Positions 26,204 through 35,435 are shown, counted from the stretch's first letter. The stretch: DNA of 64,000 bases from Actibacterium sp. 188UL27-1 (GCF_016901225.1 NZ_JAFEUL010000013.1:51801-115800), one strand, 5' to 3'. Numbers and translations are program-made. Notes: a model not told the origin generated them from the sequence alone.

Positions 26204-27148
26204 TTACCTCTTTAGCTGTCGATCGACGCGCTTAGTCAGGCTTTCACAAAGCTGGCGCGTCACTCTACCGGTCACGAGGGGGTTACGGATCAACAGCGAA
26301 ATTGCATCCCCCACTTGACGGTTTTTCAGAAACTGCATTGCTCGTTCGGTTAATATCAGTTGGCTCAACGCTCGATCCCGCGATTGGAACAGTCGCTTTA
26401 CCTGCGAGGACAATTGACCGGTAAACTGGTTCACAAATTCCTTGTCGGCATTGATCAATGCCGAGATATGCTCGGGATTGGCCCTGTGGGAAATCGATCC
26501 AGATCGGACTGTGTATAAGTAGTCAGGTTCAGGGGCGATGAACACGCGGGCCCCGGCAGCCAGAAATGCGAAAATCAGGTGGCAGTCTTCACCGTTCCTA
26601 AGTTCGGTATTGTAACGCAGCCCCTTCGCCTCAAGGAAGGAACGCCGGAATATCGGTTTTAGATATCCCAAACTGGGCGCGTTAGGGCGCACCTGGTTGC
26701 GCCCCACATACTTCTCCATCGAAACAGGTTCATCATGCTTGACCCGTCGTGGATCAAGAAATGGTTGTACATCAACGGGTTGTCCCGCCTCATCCACACG
26801 GCGAAAGTTACCCAGGATGACGTCTGCATTCTGCCGCTCTGCCTGATCGATCATCCGGCGCAGTCTATGCGGCTCCATCGTATCGTCTGCATCAAGCACA
26901 GCGACCCATGTGCCACGCGCCACGTCTAAACCGCGGTTGCGCGCCGCGGCCGGTCCGCCATTCACGCGGAGGGCTTCAAGTTCAATATCGGTGCGGGTGC
27001 TGAGCCGGTCTTTCAACCCATCGTGGGATGCATCATCAATCACTACGACTTGTTTTGAGACATCCAATTGACAAAGCGCGCTATCCACACTGCGGTCAAT
27101 GGTCGGATCAGCCTGCCAAGCGGCAATGATCACAGTGATATCAAACAT
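26204..27148 (-). CDS. Family 2 glycosyltransferase, ExoO-like
   Basis: The 314-residue protein starts MFDITVIIAAWQADPTI and has IDDASHDG near residue 37, GGPAAARNRGL near 64 and the metal site LDADD near 84. Further motifs SLGYLKPIFRRSFL and RNGEDCHL resemble the glucosyltransferase ExoO of succinoglycan synthesis. It is clearly a paralogue of the divergent gene at 27332 (same motifs in the same order). I start it at ATG 27148 rather than the GTG nine bases before. Confidence 0.8.
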   Translation of the reverse strand: MFDITVIIAAWQADPTIDRSVDSALCQLDVSKQVVVIDDASHDGLKDRLSTRTDIELEALRVNGGPAAARNRGLDVARGTWVAVLDADDTMEPHRLRRMIDQAERQNADVILGNFRRVDEAGQPVDVQPFLDPRRVKHDEPVSMEKYVGRNQVRPNAPSLGYLKPIFRRSFLEAKGLRYNTELRNGEDCHLIFAFLAAGARVFIAPEPDYLYTVRSGSISHRANPEHISALINADKEFVNQFTGQLSSQVKRLFQSRDRALSQLILTERAMQFLKNRQVGDAISLLIRNPLVTGRVTRQLCESLTKRVDRQLKR

Positions 27149-27331
27149 TGAACTCACATACCGGCAGTTACATGATAGGATGGAAGATACATATCCGCTG
27201 GCAAAGATATACCATTTTCTAGTGTTTCCAGACCACAGGCCGCCCTTCAGATAATATTCTGAAACACAGTCTCTTGTCAGCTGTCGGCCCGACCGGTTTG
27301 GTGTCTGAACAACCGTATTGGATTCGTTAAC

Positions 27332-28312
27332 ATGTCGCCGCCCGATATCGCCGTGATTGTCCCGGCCTGGAATGCCGAGGCAACGCTGGAGCGTGCTGTT
27401 TCAAGCGCGTTGGCGCAGCATGACGTGTCGGTCCAGGTGATCGTGGTCGACGATGCCTCAACCGATGGGACTTTGGATGTCGCGCGTCGACTGGCTGAGC
27501 AAGACAACCGGATCACGGCCTTGGACCAGCCGCTGAACCGGGGTCCGGCCGCCGCCCGAAATAGGGGGCTGGCCGCCACCCAGGCCCGGTTCGTGACGCC
27601 GCTGGACTCAGATGACTTCATGGAACCGGATCGGTTGTCGAAGCTTGTGATGATCGCTGAAAGTGGCGCTTGGGACTTCGTGGCCGATGATCTGTACAAA
27701 GTGGCAGAAGATGTACCGGACGGGCCGCGCCACCGGCTATGGTCGCAAGATGTGATCGGGATCCAGGAATTGACCTTCCAGCTTTTTGTAAGAGGCAACC
27801 TTTCCCGTCTCCATGGCGGACGTGGCGAGTTGGGCTTCATCAAGCCACTCGTTTCCAACCGGTTCCTCCAGGAACATGCCCTGCGCTATGATGAGAATAT
27901 GCGACTTGGCGAGGACTACGCCTTTTATGCGACGGCCTTGCTCAAGGGCGCGCGGTTCTGCCTGACCGATCCCGCCGGATATGTTGCCGTTACGCGGGCC
28001 ACCTCTCTCAGTGGCCAGCATTCCGCCAAGGATCTGGGTGCGCTCGTATCTGCCGATGATAAACTGGCGCAACTGCCCAATCTCACCGCCGCTGACCTTG
28101 GGGCATTGCAAGAGCACAAAATCGAAACGCGCAAGCGCTGGCACTGGATGCGATTGATCGATGCTGTCAAACAACGTGATATCAGCCGTGCTATTGGTTG
28201 TTTTGCAGGGCCGCCGGCCGTTGGTCTATCATTGGTGGGAAAACTTATTGAGCAATTGTATCTGCGGTCAACGCGTCGCGTTTTTGGCCGCCAGGGCAGT
28301 GTATCGGAGTGA
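27332..28312 (+). CDS. Family 2 glycosyltransferase, ExoO-like paralogue
   Basis: The 326-residue protein begins IAVIVPAWNAEATLERAV and carries VDDASTDGT near residue 36, RGPAAARNRGL near 70 and LDSDD near 91. Motifs LGFIKPLVSNRFL and RLGEDYAF line up with LGYLKPIFRRSFL and RNGEDCHL in the gene at 26204, so the two are paralogues facing away from each other across 183 bases. They probably add successive or similar sugars. The next gene, an oxidoreductase, begins within or just after its stop, so the two are co-transcribed. Confidence 0.8.
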   Translation: MSPPDIAVIVPAWNAEATLERAVSSALAQHDVSVQVIVVDDASTDGTLDVARRLAEQDNRITALDQPLNRGPAAARNRGLAATQARFVTPLDSDDFMEPDRLSKLVMIAESGAWDFVADDLYKVAEDVPDGPRHRLWSQDVIGIQELTFQLFVRGNLSRLHGGRGELGFIKPLVSNRFLQEHALRYDENMRLGEDYAFYATALLKGARFCLTDPAGYVAVTRATSLSGQHSAKDLGALVSADDKLAQLPNLTAADLGALQEHKIETRKRWHWMRLIDAVKQRDISRAIGCFAGPPAVGLSLVGKLIEQLYLRSTRRVFGRQGSVSE

Positions 28313-28320
28313 GATCTGAA

Positions 28321-29403
28321 ATGACCGATCACATTCGCTGGGGCATTCTGGGTGCCGGCAATATCGCGCATCGCTTTGCCCAGGACATGCAACACAGCAC
28401 CACCGGGGTTTTATCTGCGATTGCGTCGCGGACAGCGTCGCGTGCCCAGGAATTTGCCGCTGCGTATTCTACCTGCCAGGCGTTTGACGATTACGCGTTG
28501 ATGGTCGCTTCCGATGCCGTCGATGCGGTTTATGTGGCAACGCCAAACAGCTTGCATTGCGACCATGCATTGCTTGCGATCAATGCGGGTAAGGCCGTCT
28601 TGGTGGAAAAGCCATTCGCAACGACATCCGCTGAAGCGTCCAAAATCGCCGATGTAGCGCGCACCGCAGGCGTGTTTTGCATGGAAGCGTTGTGGACCCG
28701 TTTCTTGCCCACAATGGTCGACATAAACCAAAAGGTTGTGAACAGCGATCTTGGTGGCATTCTGCAATTGCAGATCAGTCTGGGATTTCCACGATTGGCC
28801 GAAGAGGGTGACCCAATTACCGATCCTGCCTTGGGCGGTGGAGCATTGATGGATTTGGGCATCTATGGCGTATCGATGGCTGATTACCTTTTGGGGCCAT
28901 CTACGGTTGTCTCTGCCAGTCAGTCGCAATCGGTCATTGGATCTGCCCGGGATGTGGCTGTCTTGTTGCGTCATGATGGGACGACGGGATCGCCATTAAC
29001 AACAATAACGGCGAGCCACGGTACAGAGCTGACCAATACGCTTTGTCTTTTCGGGACACAGGGAAAGATCGTAACGGATGCCCCGTTTATTCAGTGCCAG
29101 CGGGCATGGCAGCGGCCGGTCAAGATGGGAGAGGGCAGAGGTCAGGTTCCCTCAGCGTCTGGGGTCAAAGGCGCGCTCAAGAACTCTCCGCTTTGGCCAA
29201 TTATCCGGCGCGTGGGCAAGGCAGTCACATCAAATGACGGCCTCTCTTTCGGACAAGGCTTTCCCGGCACCGGCCTTCAGTTTCAAATTGATGAGGTCGG
29301 TCGCTGCGTCAAAGGCCAAAAAACACAAAGTGATCGCATGCCGTTGGCTCGGTCCGTGGCCACGATCGAGCAACTAGAGGCAATCAGCGCAATGGGACGT
29401 TAA
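28321..29403 (+). CDS. Gfo/Idh/MocA family oxidoreductase
   Basis: The 360-residue protein starts with an NAD(P)-binding fold (IRWGILGAGNIAHRFA) and has the signature AVLVEKPFATTSAEA near residue 92, with the catalytic Lys in EKP. GGGALMDLGIYGVSMADYL near 175 is the typical second-domain motif of the dihydrodiol/glucose-fructose oxidoreductase group. I start at ATG 28321; a GTG at 28309 that overlaps the previous stop is also possible. It is the second such enzyme in the locus, the first being at 18991, and may modify a sugar precursor. Confidence 0.8.
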   Translation: MTDHIRWGILGAGNIAHRFAQDMQHSTTGVLSAIASRTASRAQEFAAAYSTCQAFDDYALMVASDAVDAVYVATPNSLHCDHALLAINAGKAVLVEKPFATTSAEASKIADVARTAGVFCMEALWTRFLPTMVDINQKVVNSDLGGILQLQISLGFPRLAEEGDPITDPALGGGALMDLGIYGVSMADYLLGPSTVVSASQSQSVIGSARDVAVLLRHDGTTGSPLTTITASHGTELTNTLCLFGTQGKIVTDAPFIQCQRAWQRPVKMGEGRGQVPSASGVKGALKNSPLWPIIRRVGKAVTSNDGLSFGQGFPGTGLQFQIDEVGRCVKGQKTQSDRMPLARSVATIEQLEAISAMGR

Positions 29404-29770
29404 ATTCACGGTTGTCTGACCAAGCAAAAGTTTCGGAATCGTGCATTGGTCAACCATAAATTGAGTACTCTGGTACCGCACAATAAAAACTGTCACCTTT
29501 TCAACACGAAAGAACAAACTGTTTCAGCATCGCTGACATATTGCTGCACCGCCAAAAATGGCAGCAATTACACTTATGTTGGCCACATTTGGGGCAAATT
29601 AAGGCACCTTGTCAGGTCTGTAGACATTGGCCTTCCGCAAGGGCATTTGCTTTACAAATTCTTACCAATAAGTTAAATCAACAGCATTGAAGCTGTTTAC
29701 TGTTCATGATCAGGCGGGATGTATCCGTGGTTTTTTCTTGGTTTTCTATACATCCTGAGGGGGCTGTATA
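29404..29770 (+). promoter_or_regulatory. Regulatory region of the ExoY-like gene with an inverted repeat
   Basis: This 367-base AT-rich stretch has no convincing gene. An inverted repeat GGATGTAT (29717-29724) / ATACATCC (29748-29755) with 23 bases between the arms lies just before the ribosome site (GAGGGGG, 29757-29763) of the sugar transferase gene. It may be an operator for a dimeric regulator, or a hairpin in the leader that affects translation. Confidence 0.45.
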
Positions 29771-30508
29771 ATGATGGTTCTTAGGTCGCCCCGTGGCGAG
29801 GTTTTGAAAAAAGTGCTGACAAATTCTTCTCATATGAATGATGTGACACCGGTTCGCCAACTTGGTGTTGTACCGTTTCAGTCACGCGTCACGAAAATAG
29901 TAAAACGAGCAACGGATATCGTTCTGGCATCTGGCATGTTGATGGTGTTTGCGCCGATCATGCTTTTGATTGGTGTGCTGGTTCGCTTGAAAGGCAATGG
30001 GGCGGTGTTTTACCGTCACACCCGCGTCGGTAAGGATGGGCGTAAATTTGGTTGCCTGAAATTTACAACGATGGTGCCTAACGCCGATGTCGTTCTCAAG
30101 CGGATCCTGGCAGAAGATCCGGAAATGCGGGAACAGTGGGAACTGGCGCAAAAGTTGCCGAATGATCCCCGGATTATCCCTGGCATCGGGCATCTTCTCC
30201 GGTCGTCCAGTTTGGATGAGCTGCCACAGGTGTTCAACGTGCTCTTGGGGCATATGAGCATCGTTGGTCCGCGTCCGGTCACGGAAAGCGAATTGGAAAA
30301 GTACGGTCCGTACAAAAATCATTATCTGTCGGTGAAACCGGGTTTGACCGGGCCGTGGCAGATGGGTGGACGGTCTGACACGACCTATGCTGAACGGGTT
30401 GCCAAAGATGTTTGGTATGTTGAGAATGCAGGCTTGGTGACTGATCTTCGGATTTTTGTGAAGACTGTCACATCGTTCGTGTCAGGTCGGTTGAGCGGCG
30501 CTTGCTGA
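29771..30508 (+). CDS. Undecaprenyl-phosphate sugar-1-phosphate transferase, ExoY-like
   Basis: The 245-residue protein matches the bacterial sugar transferase family: one N-terminal membrane helix (about residues 50-72), then VFYRHTRVGKDGRKFGCLKFTTM (about 78-100), SSLDELPQVFNVLLGHMSIVGPRPV (about 146-170) and the GLTGPWQ motif near 192. These enzymes put the first sugar phosphate on undecaprenyl phosphate and so start repeat-unit assembly. The lack of a long N-terminal domain makes it ExoY-like rather than WcaJ-like. The usual KFRSM reads KFTTM. It stands alone behind its own regulatory region, as expected for the committing step. Confidence 0.85.
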   Translation: MMVLRSPRGEVLKKVLTNSSHMNDVTPVRQLGVVPFQSRVTKIVKRATDIVLASGMLMVFAPIMLLIGVLVRLKGNGAVFYRHTRVGKDGRKFGCLKFTTMVPNADVVLKRILAEDPEMREQWELAQKLPNDPRIIPGIGHLLRSSSLDELPQVFNVLLGHMSIVGPRPVTESELEKYGPYKNHYLSVKPGLTGPWQMGGRSDTTYAERVAKDVWYVENAGLVTDLRIFVKTVTSFVSGRLSGAC

Positions 30509-30537
30509 ACGTACTGCGCGTTCAACGTTGAATTAAC

Positions 30538-30732
30538 TTAGTTCGCTTGTCTAACGGTCTGCTGCGCTTGCGTGGTAGACCCGACTTTTGAGGCCCAAAT
30601 CAGTGCGATTGGAGCACTGAATAACCACGCTGCGATGATCCATAACAAAATCGAACCCCCAATCGTCAGATATCCTGTTATCGACAATGCGACGGACATC
30701 AGAAGCGGATATAGAAGGCTGGTCATTTTCAT
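30538..30732 (-). CDS. Small two-helix membrane protein
   Basis: A 64-residue protein (MKMTSLLYPLLMSVAL at the start) with two hydrophobic segments, about residues 5-25 and 28-48, and a polar Gln/Thr-rich tail. I start it at the ATG at 30732; a TTG nine bases upstream is possible. It is convergent with the sugar transferase gene. No family is recognised; the membrane profile and the lack of any competing frame are the reasons for listing it. Confidence 0.45.
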   Translation of the reverse strand: MKMTSLLYPLLMSVALSITGYLTIGGSILLWIIAAWLFSAPIALIWASKVGSTTQAQQTVRQAN

Positions 30733-30865
30733 GTCGATCAATCAACTCTCGGTCGTGACGCTGTCGCGGTTGGTACCCTCATAAGTAGTACCACCTCCTT
30801 AACGATCAGCTTATTTGTCACTTTTGTTGCGATATTGGCGGAATCATGCCTTCTTTGTGCTGAAT

Positions 30866-31768
30866 ATGACCGATGTAACCGTTGGAATTTGTACATTTAG
30901 ACGAAGTAGTCTGTTTGCAACCCTCAAGAGTGTTGCCGAACAGTCACTTCCGCCTAACGTGCGGGTCAAAATTGTGGTCGCTGACAATGATGAGTCGGCC
31001 AAATTGGCAGAATCACTTGCCCAATTTGCCTCAGAAAACGATTTAGATCTAACTTACGTGCACGCTCCAGCGAGAAACATCTCAATTGCTCGGAACGCGT
31101 GCTTAAGCGCAGCCCGCGACACGATCCTGCTGTTCATTGATGATGACGAACTCGCAGAACCTGATTGGATCCGTCAACATCTGGCCGCATTTCAAGCCAA
31201 AGCCGTCCCGGTGATCTTTGGGCCGGCCCATGCCGTTTATCCCAGTGATGCCCCGGATTGGATGCGCAGCAACAGCTTTCATTCCAATATTCCAAACCGA
31301 AACGGTGACGTCGTCGAAACCGGCTTTTCCAGCAATGTCCTGCTGGACATGACAGATGACCGCGTTGGTGAAGAACGTTTCAGCCCCACATTCGGTCGAA
31401 CCGGTGGCGAGGATGTTGATTTTTTCTTTCGTTTGCACCGCAAGGGGGTCGTGATGGATATCTGCCACGACGCCGCCGTGACGGAACCGGTTGAACGGCG
31501 ACGTATGTCGTTTCAATGGTTGCTGCGTCGCAGGCACACGACGGGGAAGATTTATGGACATTGCCTGTTGGCGGGAACTGGCACGTCGCGCCCAGTTTTC
31601 ATGGCCAAATGCCTCGCCAAGGTCGGCTTTTGTGGGGGGCGGGCCCTGATCTCGATCCTGAATAAACGCCGATTGACCTTTTGGATCATGCGGGGCGGTT
31701 TCCATGCCGGCGCCTTGGCCGGTGCATTTTCCCCACCAAAGACCGAATTCTACGGAAAGGCGACCTGA
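30866..31768 (+). CDS. Family 2 glycosyltransferase, ExoM-like
   Basis: The 300-residue protein begins MTDVTVGICTFRRSSLFATL, then IVVADNDESAKL near residue 37 and FIDDDELAEPDWI near 91, which is the metal site. This N-terminal pattern (VGICTFRR, ADND, IDDDE) is that of ExoM, a glucosyltransferase of succinoglycan synthesis. GGEDVDFFFRLHRKG near 178 fits the family's acceptor region. I prefer the ATG at 30866 to the in-frame start 51 bases upstream because the family begins there. Its stop is directly followed by the stop of fmt on the other strand. Confidence 0.8.
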   Translation: MTDVTVGICTFRRSSLFATLKSVAEQSLPPNVRVKIVVADNDESAKLAESLAQFASENDLDLTYVHAPARNISIARNACLSAARDTILLFIDDDELAEPDWIRQHLAAFQAKAVPVIFGPAHAVYPSDAPDWMRSNSFHSNIPNRNGDVVETGFSSNVLLDMTDDRVGEERFSPTFGRTGGEDVDFFFRLHRKGVVMDICHDAAVTEPVERRRMSFQWLLRRRHTTGKIYGHCLLAGTGTSRPVFMAKCLAKVGFCGGRALISILNKRRLTFWIMRGGFHAGALAGAFSPPKTEFYGKAT

Positions 31769-32668
31769 TCAGGTCAGGTACCGGGGCAGTGTGATCCCGT
31801 TCAGAAAATCCTGCGGTGCCATGGCGCGTTTGCCTTGCCGTTGGGCGAGCGTCACTTCGACAGCACCGTCGCCGCACCCGATCGTCAGCCCAGCCAGAAC
31901 CTCGCCGGGCGCCCCAGAGCCGTCGGCCAGACGGCTGTTCAGGAATTTCACGCGCTCTCCATCAATCATGCACCACGCACCGGGAAAGGGGGACAGGCCG
32001 CGGATCTGGCGATCAACCTCCGCGGCTGGACGGGTCCAGTCGATCTGCGCCTCGGCCTTATCGATCTTTTGCGCATAGGTGACCCCGTCTTCCGGCTGGG
32101 GCACGGGCGTCAGCTGATCCAGTTGGAGCAGCGTCTCGACAATGGCCTCGCCGCCAATGGCGGAAAGACGGTCATGCAGGCTTGCTGTCGTATCGTCGGC
32201 CTGGATCGGCGTGGGCCGCCGCAACAGAACGGGCCCGGTATCCAGCCCCGCCTCCATCTGCATGATGCAGATGCCGGTTTCGGTATCCCCGGCAAGAACG
32301 GCGCGATGGATCGGCGCGGCCCCTCGCCAACGCGGCAGGAGGGAGGCATGGATGTTCAGGCATCCCCGCGCCGGTGCATCCAAAATGGCTTGCGGCAGCA
32401 ACAAGCCATAGGCAACGACCACAGCCAGATCGGCCTTCAGCGCGGCAAAATCCTTCTGCGCCTCTGCCGACTTCAGGCTGACCGGGTGCCGAACCGGCAG
32501 CCCCAGAATCTCCGCGCGTTGCTGAATCGGGCTTGGTCGATCCTTCTTGCCGCGCCCTGCGGGCCGTGGTGGCTGTGTATAGACGGTGGCAACCTCGTGG
32601 CCCGCTGCCACAAGTGCATCAAGTGCTGGCACCGAAAAGTCCGGCGTCCCCATGAAGATCAGTTTCAT
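31769..32668 (-). CDS. fmt: Methionyl-tRNA formyltransferase
   Basis: The 299-residue enzyme transfers a formyl group from 10-formyltetrahydrofolate to Met-tRNA for translation initiation. It starts [16 protein letters not shown]. The catalytic region [20 protein letters not shown] near residue 105 has the Asn, His and SLLP motif of the family, and DTGPVLL near 148 follows. The C-terminal OB-like domain is present. The start at 32668 overlaps the stop of the deformylase-like gene by four bases, closing a four-gene operon of N-terminal formylation and deformylation. Confidence 0.95.
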   Translation of the reverse strand: MKLIFMGTPDFSVPALDALVAAGHEVATVYTQPPRPAGRGKKDRPSPIQQRAEILGLPVRHPVSLKSAEAQKDFAALKADLAVVVAYGLLLPQAILDAPARGCLNIHASLLPRWRGAAPIHRAVLAGDTETGICIMQMEAGLDTGPVLLRRPTPIQADDTTASLHDRLSAIGGEAIVETLLQLDQLTPVPQPEDGVTYAQKIDKAEAQIDWTRPAAEVDRQIRGLSPFPGAWCMIDGERVKFLNSRLADGSGAPGEVLAGLTIGCGDGAVEVTLAQRQGKRAMAPQDFLNGITLPRYLT

Positions 32669-33162
32669 CCCCGCCCCTTTGCAGCCTTTTTCAGCAGCAT
32701 GTCCCGTTTTACCCGGCTGAGCCGGTGGACAAACAGCTTGCCGTTCAAGTGATCGATTTGATGCTGCACACTCGTGGCCCACAGACCTTCGAAATCCTGA
32801 CACACCTTCAGACCAGTTACATCGATGAAGGCCACGGTGACATCGGCCGGTCTGTCTAGCTTGGCGGATAGCCCTGGCAGGTTTGGGCTCGCCTCAACAT
32901 GGCTGCGGGTCGTTGTGCTGGTACTCAAGATCTCAGGATTTGCCATACGGATCGCCTTTCCGCGCTCCGTCGAACAATCGACGACCGCCAGTTGCAGCAG
33001 GATGCCCAACTGAGGTGCGGCCAGGCCGTAACCCGGCATGGCGTCCATCGTGTCGACCATATCCTGCCAGATGGTGCGAATGTCATCGGTGATTGCATCC
33101 ACGGGTTCGGCCTTCCGGGTCAGTCGCGGATCCGGCCAGGGAATACAGGGCTTAACCGCCAT
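32665..33162 (-). CDS. Peptide deformylase homologue lacking catalytic residues
   Basis: The 165-residue protein keeps the first deformylase motif (GYGLAAPQ, residues 44-51). The second, normally EGCLS with the metal-binding Cys, reads EASPN at 90-94. The third, normally HExDH with the catalytic Glu, reads HQIDH at 134-138. Without the Cys ligand and the Glu it is unlikely to deformylate peptides in the usual way. It is intact, coupled at both ends to neighbours (11-base overlap with the active gene upstream, ATGA with fmt), and so presumably still does something, perhaps binding N-termini or the ribosome. Confidence 0.85.
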   Translation of the reverse strand: MAVKPCIPWPDPRLTRKAEPVDAITDDIRTIWQDMVDTMDAMPGYGLAAPQLGILLQLAVVDCSTERGKAIRMANPEILSTSTTTRSHVEASPNLPGLSAKLDRPADVTVAFIDVTGLKVCQDFEGLWATSVQHQIDHLNGKLFVHRLSRVKRDMLLKKAAKGRG

Positions 33163-33646
33163 ATCGAGCCTCGATCCTGCGGCGCTGGTCGGCATCGATC
33201 CGGTCAAGGGTTACGATCCCGTCCAGATGGTCCAGTTCATGCTGAACGCAAACTGCGGCAAAGCCGGTGAACCGCTTGCTGTGCTTGTCTCCGGTGAGGT
33301 CGGTCCAACCGAGCGTTACGGCAGTTGGTCGTTCAACACCGACGGTCACATCGGGGATTGACAGGCACCCCTCCTCACACCGGACCAGATCGCGCGACGC
33401 CGTTTTGATATGTGGGTTCACGAAAATCATCGGGTCGGGTTTGCCCTCTTTCCAGGTCACATCCATTACGAAAAGACGAAGCATCTGGCCGATCTGCGGT
33501 GCCGCTAACCCACGGCCCGGTGCGTCATACATCGTATCCAGCATGTCACGGGCCAAGGATGTGATGTCATCGGTTATCGCCTCGACCGGTGCGCAGGCCT
33601 CAGACAGGCGTGGATCTGGCCAAGTCAGAACGGGGCGAACGGCCAT
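33152..33646 (-). CDS. def: Peptide deformylase (second copy)
   Basis: The 164-residue metalloenzyme removes the formyl group from new proteins. All three motifs are intact: GRGLAAPQ at 44-51, EGCLS with Cys94, and HELDH at 136-140 with Glu137. It lies six bases after the first deformylase gene and overlaps the degenerate third copy by 11 bases. It is similar in length and N-terminus (MAVRPVLTWPDPRL) to the degenerate copy, so those two probably arose by duplication. Confidence 0.9.
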   Translation of the reverse strand: MAVRPVLTWPDPRLSEACAPVEAITDDITSLARDMLDTMYDAPGRGLAAPQIGQMLRLFVMDVTWKEGKPDPMIFVNPHIKTASRDLVRCEEGCLSIPDVTVGVERPTAVTLGWTDLTGDKHSKRFTGFAAVCVQHELDHLDGIVTLDRIDADQRRRIEARYGG

Positions 33647-33652
33647 TGCGGA

Positions 33653-34174
33653 TCAGGCGCGCGCCCGCTCGCGCTTCAGCTTTTGCATCTTTCGCGTGAT
33701 CATCTGACGGCGCAGCGGCTTGAGGTAATCGATGAAAAGCTTGCCATCCAGATGGTCGATTTCGTGTTGCACACACGTGGCCCACAACCCGTCAAAACTT
33801 TCCTGCTGTGCGGCACCATCCAGATCGGTCCAGGTAACGGTCACTTCGCTGGGCCGCTCCACATCGGCATATTGTTCTGGGATGGAGAGGCACCCTTCCT
33901 CATAGGTGGCCAGATCCTCGGACTGCCAGGTGATGGCAGGGTTGATCAGCACCATGGGCCGCGGCGTCACACCCTTTTCCTTGACGCAATCCATCACCAG
34001 GATCCGCTGTCCCACGCCCACTTGTGGCGCCGCCAATCCGATACCGGGCGCATCATACATGGTTTCCAGCATGTCATCCGCCAACTGACGCAGATCCGGT
34101 GTGATTTCGGATATTGCGGTGGCGGCCTTTTTCAGGCGGGGATCGGGGTGGATCAGAATATTCAGAACGGCCAT
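33653..34174 (-). CDS. def: Peptide deformylase (first copy)
   Basis: The 173-residue enzyme has intact motifs GIGLAAPQ (44-51), EGCLS with Cys95 and HEIDH (137-141), and the standard opening MAVLNILIHPDPRLKK. The basic C-terminal tail (TRKMQKLKRERARA) is typical of the main cellular deformylase in this group. I start it at 34174; an ATG nine bases earlier is in frame. It heads the def-def-def-like-fmt operon and diverges from the aminotransferase gene at 34266, leaving 91 bases for both promoters. Confidence 0.9.
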   Translation of the reverse strand: MAVLNILIHPDPRLKKAATAISEITPDLRQLADDMLETMYDAPGIGLAAPQVGVGQRILVMDCVKEKGVTPRPMVLINPAITWQSEDLATYEEGCLSIPEQYADVERPSEVTVTWTDLDGAAQQESFDGLWATCVQHEIDHLDGKLFIDYLKPLRRQMITRKMQKLKRERARA

Positions 34175-34265
34175 GGAGGCCATGTAATCCAGCCACATCG
34201 CCCGCGCAACAACCTGCTTGCACCGATGGCGATCAGGATTACCCTCCGGCACGAAGGAGATTCAA

Positions 34266-35435
34266 ATGAGCTTTGACGAACCGATCGACCGCCGCGGCAC
34301 CCATTGCGTGAAATGGGACATGATGGAGAAACTCTATGGCGTTTCACCCCAGGATGGGCTGGCCATGTGGGTCGCCGATATGGAATTCAAGCCGCCGCAA
34401 TGCGTGCAGGACTCCGTCCAGGCCATGGTCGATCATGGGGTCTATGGCTATTTTGGCGATGACAGCCGGTACAAGGCCGCCATCCAATGGTGGATGGCGA
34501 CGCGTCATAACTGGCACGTGACACCGGAGAGCATCTTTACGACCCATGGTTTGGTCAATGGCACGGCCATGTGCATTGATGCCTTCACGGCGCCGGGTGA
34601 TGGCGTCGTTCTGTTCACGCCAGTCTACCATGCCTTTGCCCGGGTGATCGCGGCGGCGGGCCGCAAGGTTGTGGAATGCGAACTGGTCAAGACATCTGGC
34701 CGCTACGAGATGGATTTTGCCGCCTATGACGCGCAGATGACCGGGGCAGAGACTATGGTCGTCCTATGTTCGCCGCACAATCCGGGGGGGCGGGTCTGGA
34801 CGCGGGATGAATTGCAGGCTGTGGCTGACTTTGCCAAGCGGCACGACCTGATCCTGGTGAGCGATGAGATCCACCACGATCTGGTATTTCCCGGGCACAC
34901 CCATATTCCAATGACGGCGATTGACGGAATTTCAGACCGCCTTGTCATGATGACTGCCACGACCAAAACGTTCAATATTGCTGGCTCCCATGTGGGCAAT
35001 GTCATCATCGAAGATACCGAATTGCGCGCACGCTTTGCCCAACGCATGGCGGCGTTGGGTCTGACCCCCAACAGTTTTGGCCTTTTCATGGCGACCGCCG
35101 CCTATACGCCCGACGGTGCGGCTTGGGTGGATGAGCTGGTCCAATATCTCGACCAGAACCGGCGCGTGTTCGATGATGCAGTCAACGGGATCCCTGGCCT
35201 GAAATCGATGCCGTTGGAGGCCACGTATCTGTCCTGGGTCGATTTCTCCGGGACGGGCATGTCTATGGAGGAATTCACGCAGAGGGTTCAGACAGATGCC
35301 CGGATCGCTGTCAATCTGGGCCCGACATTTGGCACAGGCGGCGCCGATTTCCTGCGGTTCAACATTGCCGCTCCCCGCGCCGTGGTGCAGGACGCGGTGG
35401 ATCGTCTGCGCCGTGCCTTTGCCGATCTGCAGTAG
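34266..35435 (+). CDS. PLP-dependent aminotransferase, PatB/MalY type (C-S lyase)
   Basis: The 389-residue protein is a fold-type I PLP enzyme. CSPHNPGGRVW near residue 165 and VSDEIHHDLVFPG near 197 bind PLP, and the Schiff-base Lys lies in the TATTKTFNIAG segment near 230. The opening (RRGTHCVKWD, MWVADMEF) is that of the PatB/MalY cystathionine beta-lyase group, which cleave cystathionine or other cysteine conjugates. AAGGAG precedes the ATG at 34266. It is a single-gene unit. Confidence 0.9.
   Translation: MSFDEPIDRRGTHCVKWDMMEKLYGVSPQDGLAMWVADMEFKPPQCVQDSVQAMVDHGVYGYFGDDSRYKAAIQWWMATRHNWHVTPESIFTTHGLVNGTAMCIDAFTAPGDGVVLFTPVYHAFARVIAAAGRKVVECELVKTSGRYEMDFAAYDAQMTGAETMVVLCSPHNPGGRVWTRDELQAVADFAKRHDLILVSDEIHHDLVFPGHTHIPMTAIDGISDRLVMMTATTKTFNIAGSHVGNVIIEDTELRARFAQRMAALGLTPNSFGLFMATAAYTPDGAAWVDELVQYLDQNRRVFDDAVNGIPGLKSMPLEATYLSWVDFSGTGMSMEEFTQRVQTDARIAVNLGPTFGTGGADFLRFNIAAPRAVVQDAVDRLRRAFADLQ

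Noticed and set aside
29446-29676. 76-codon frame upstream of the ExoY-like gene
   Set aside because: No ribosome site and composition unlike a protein; the region behaves as a promoter.
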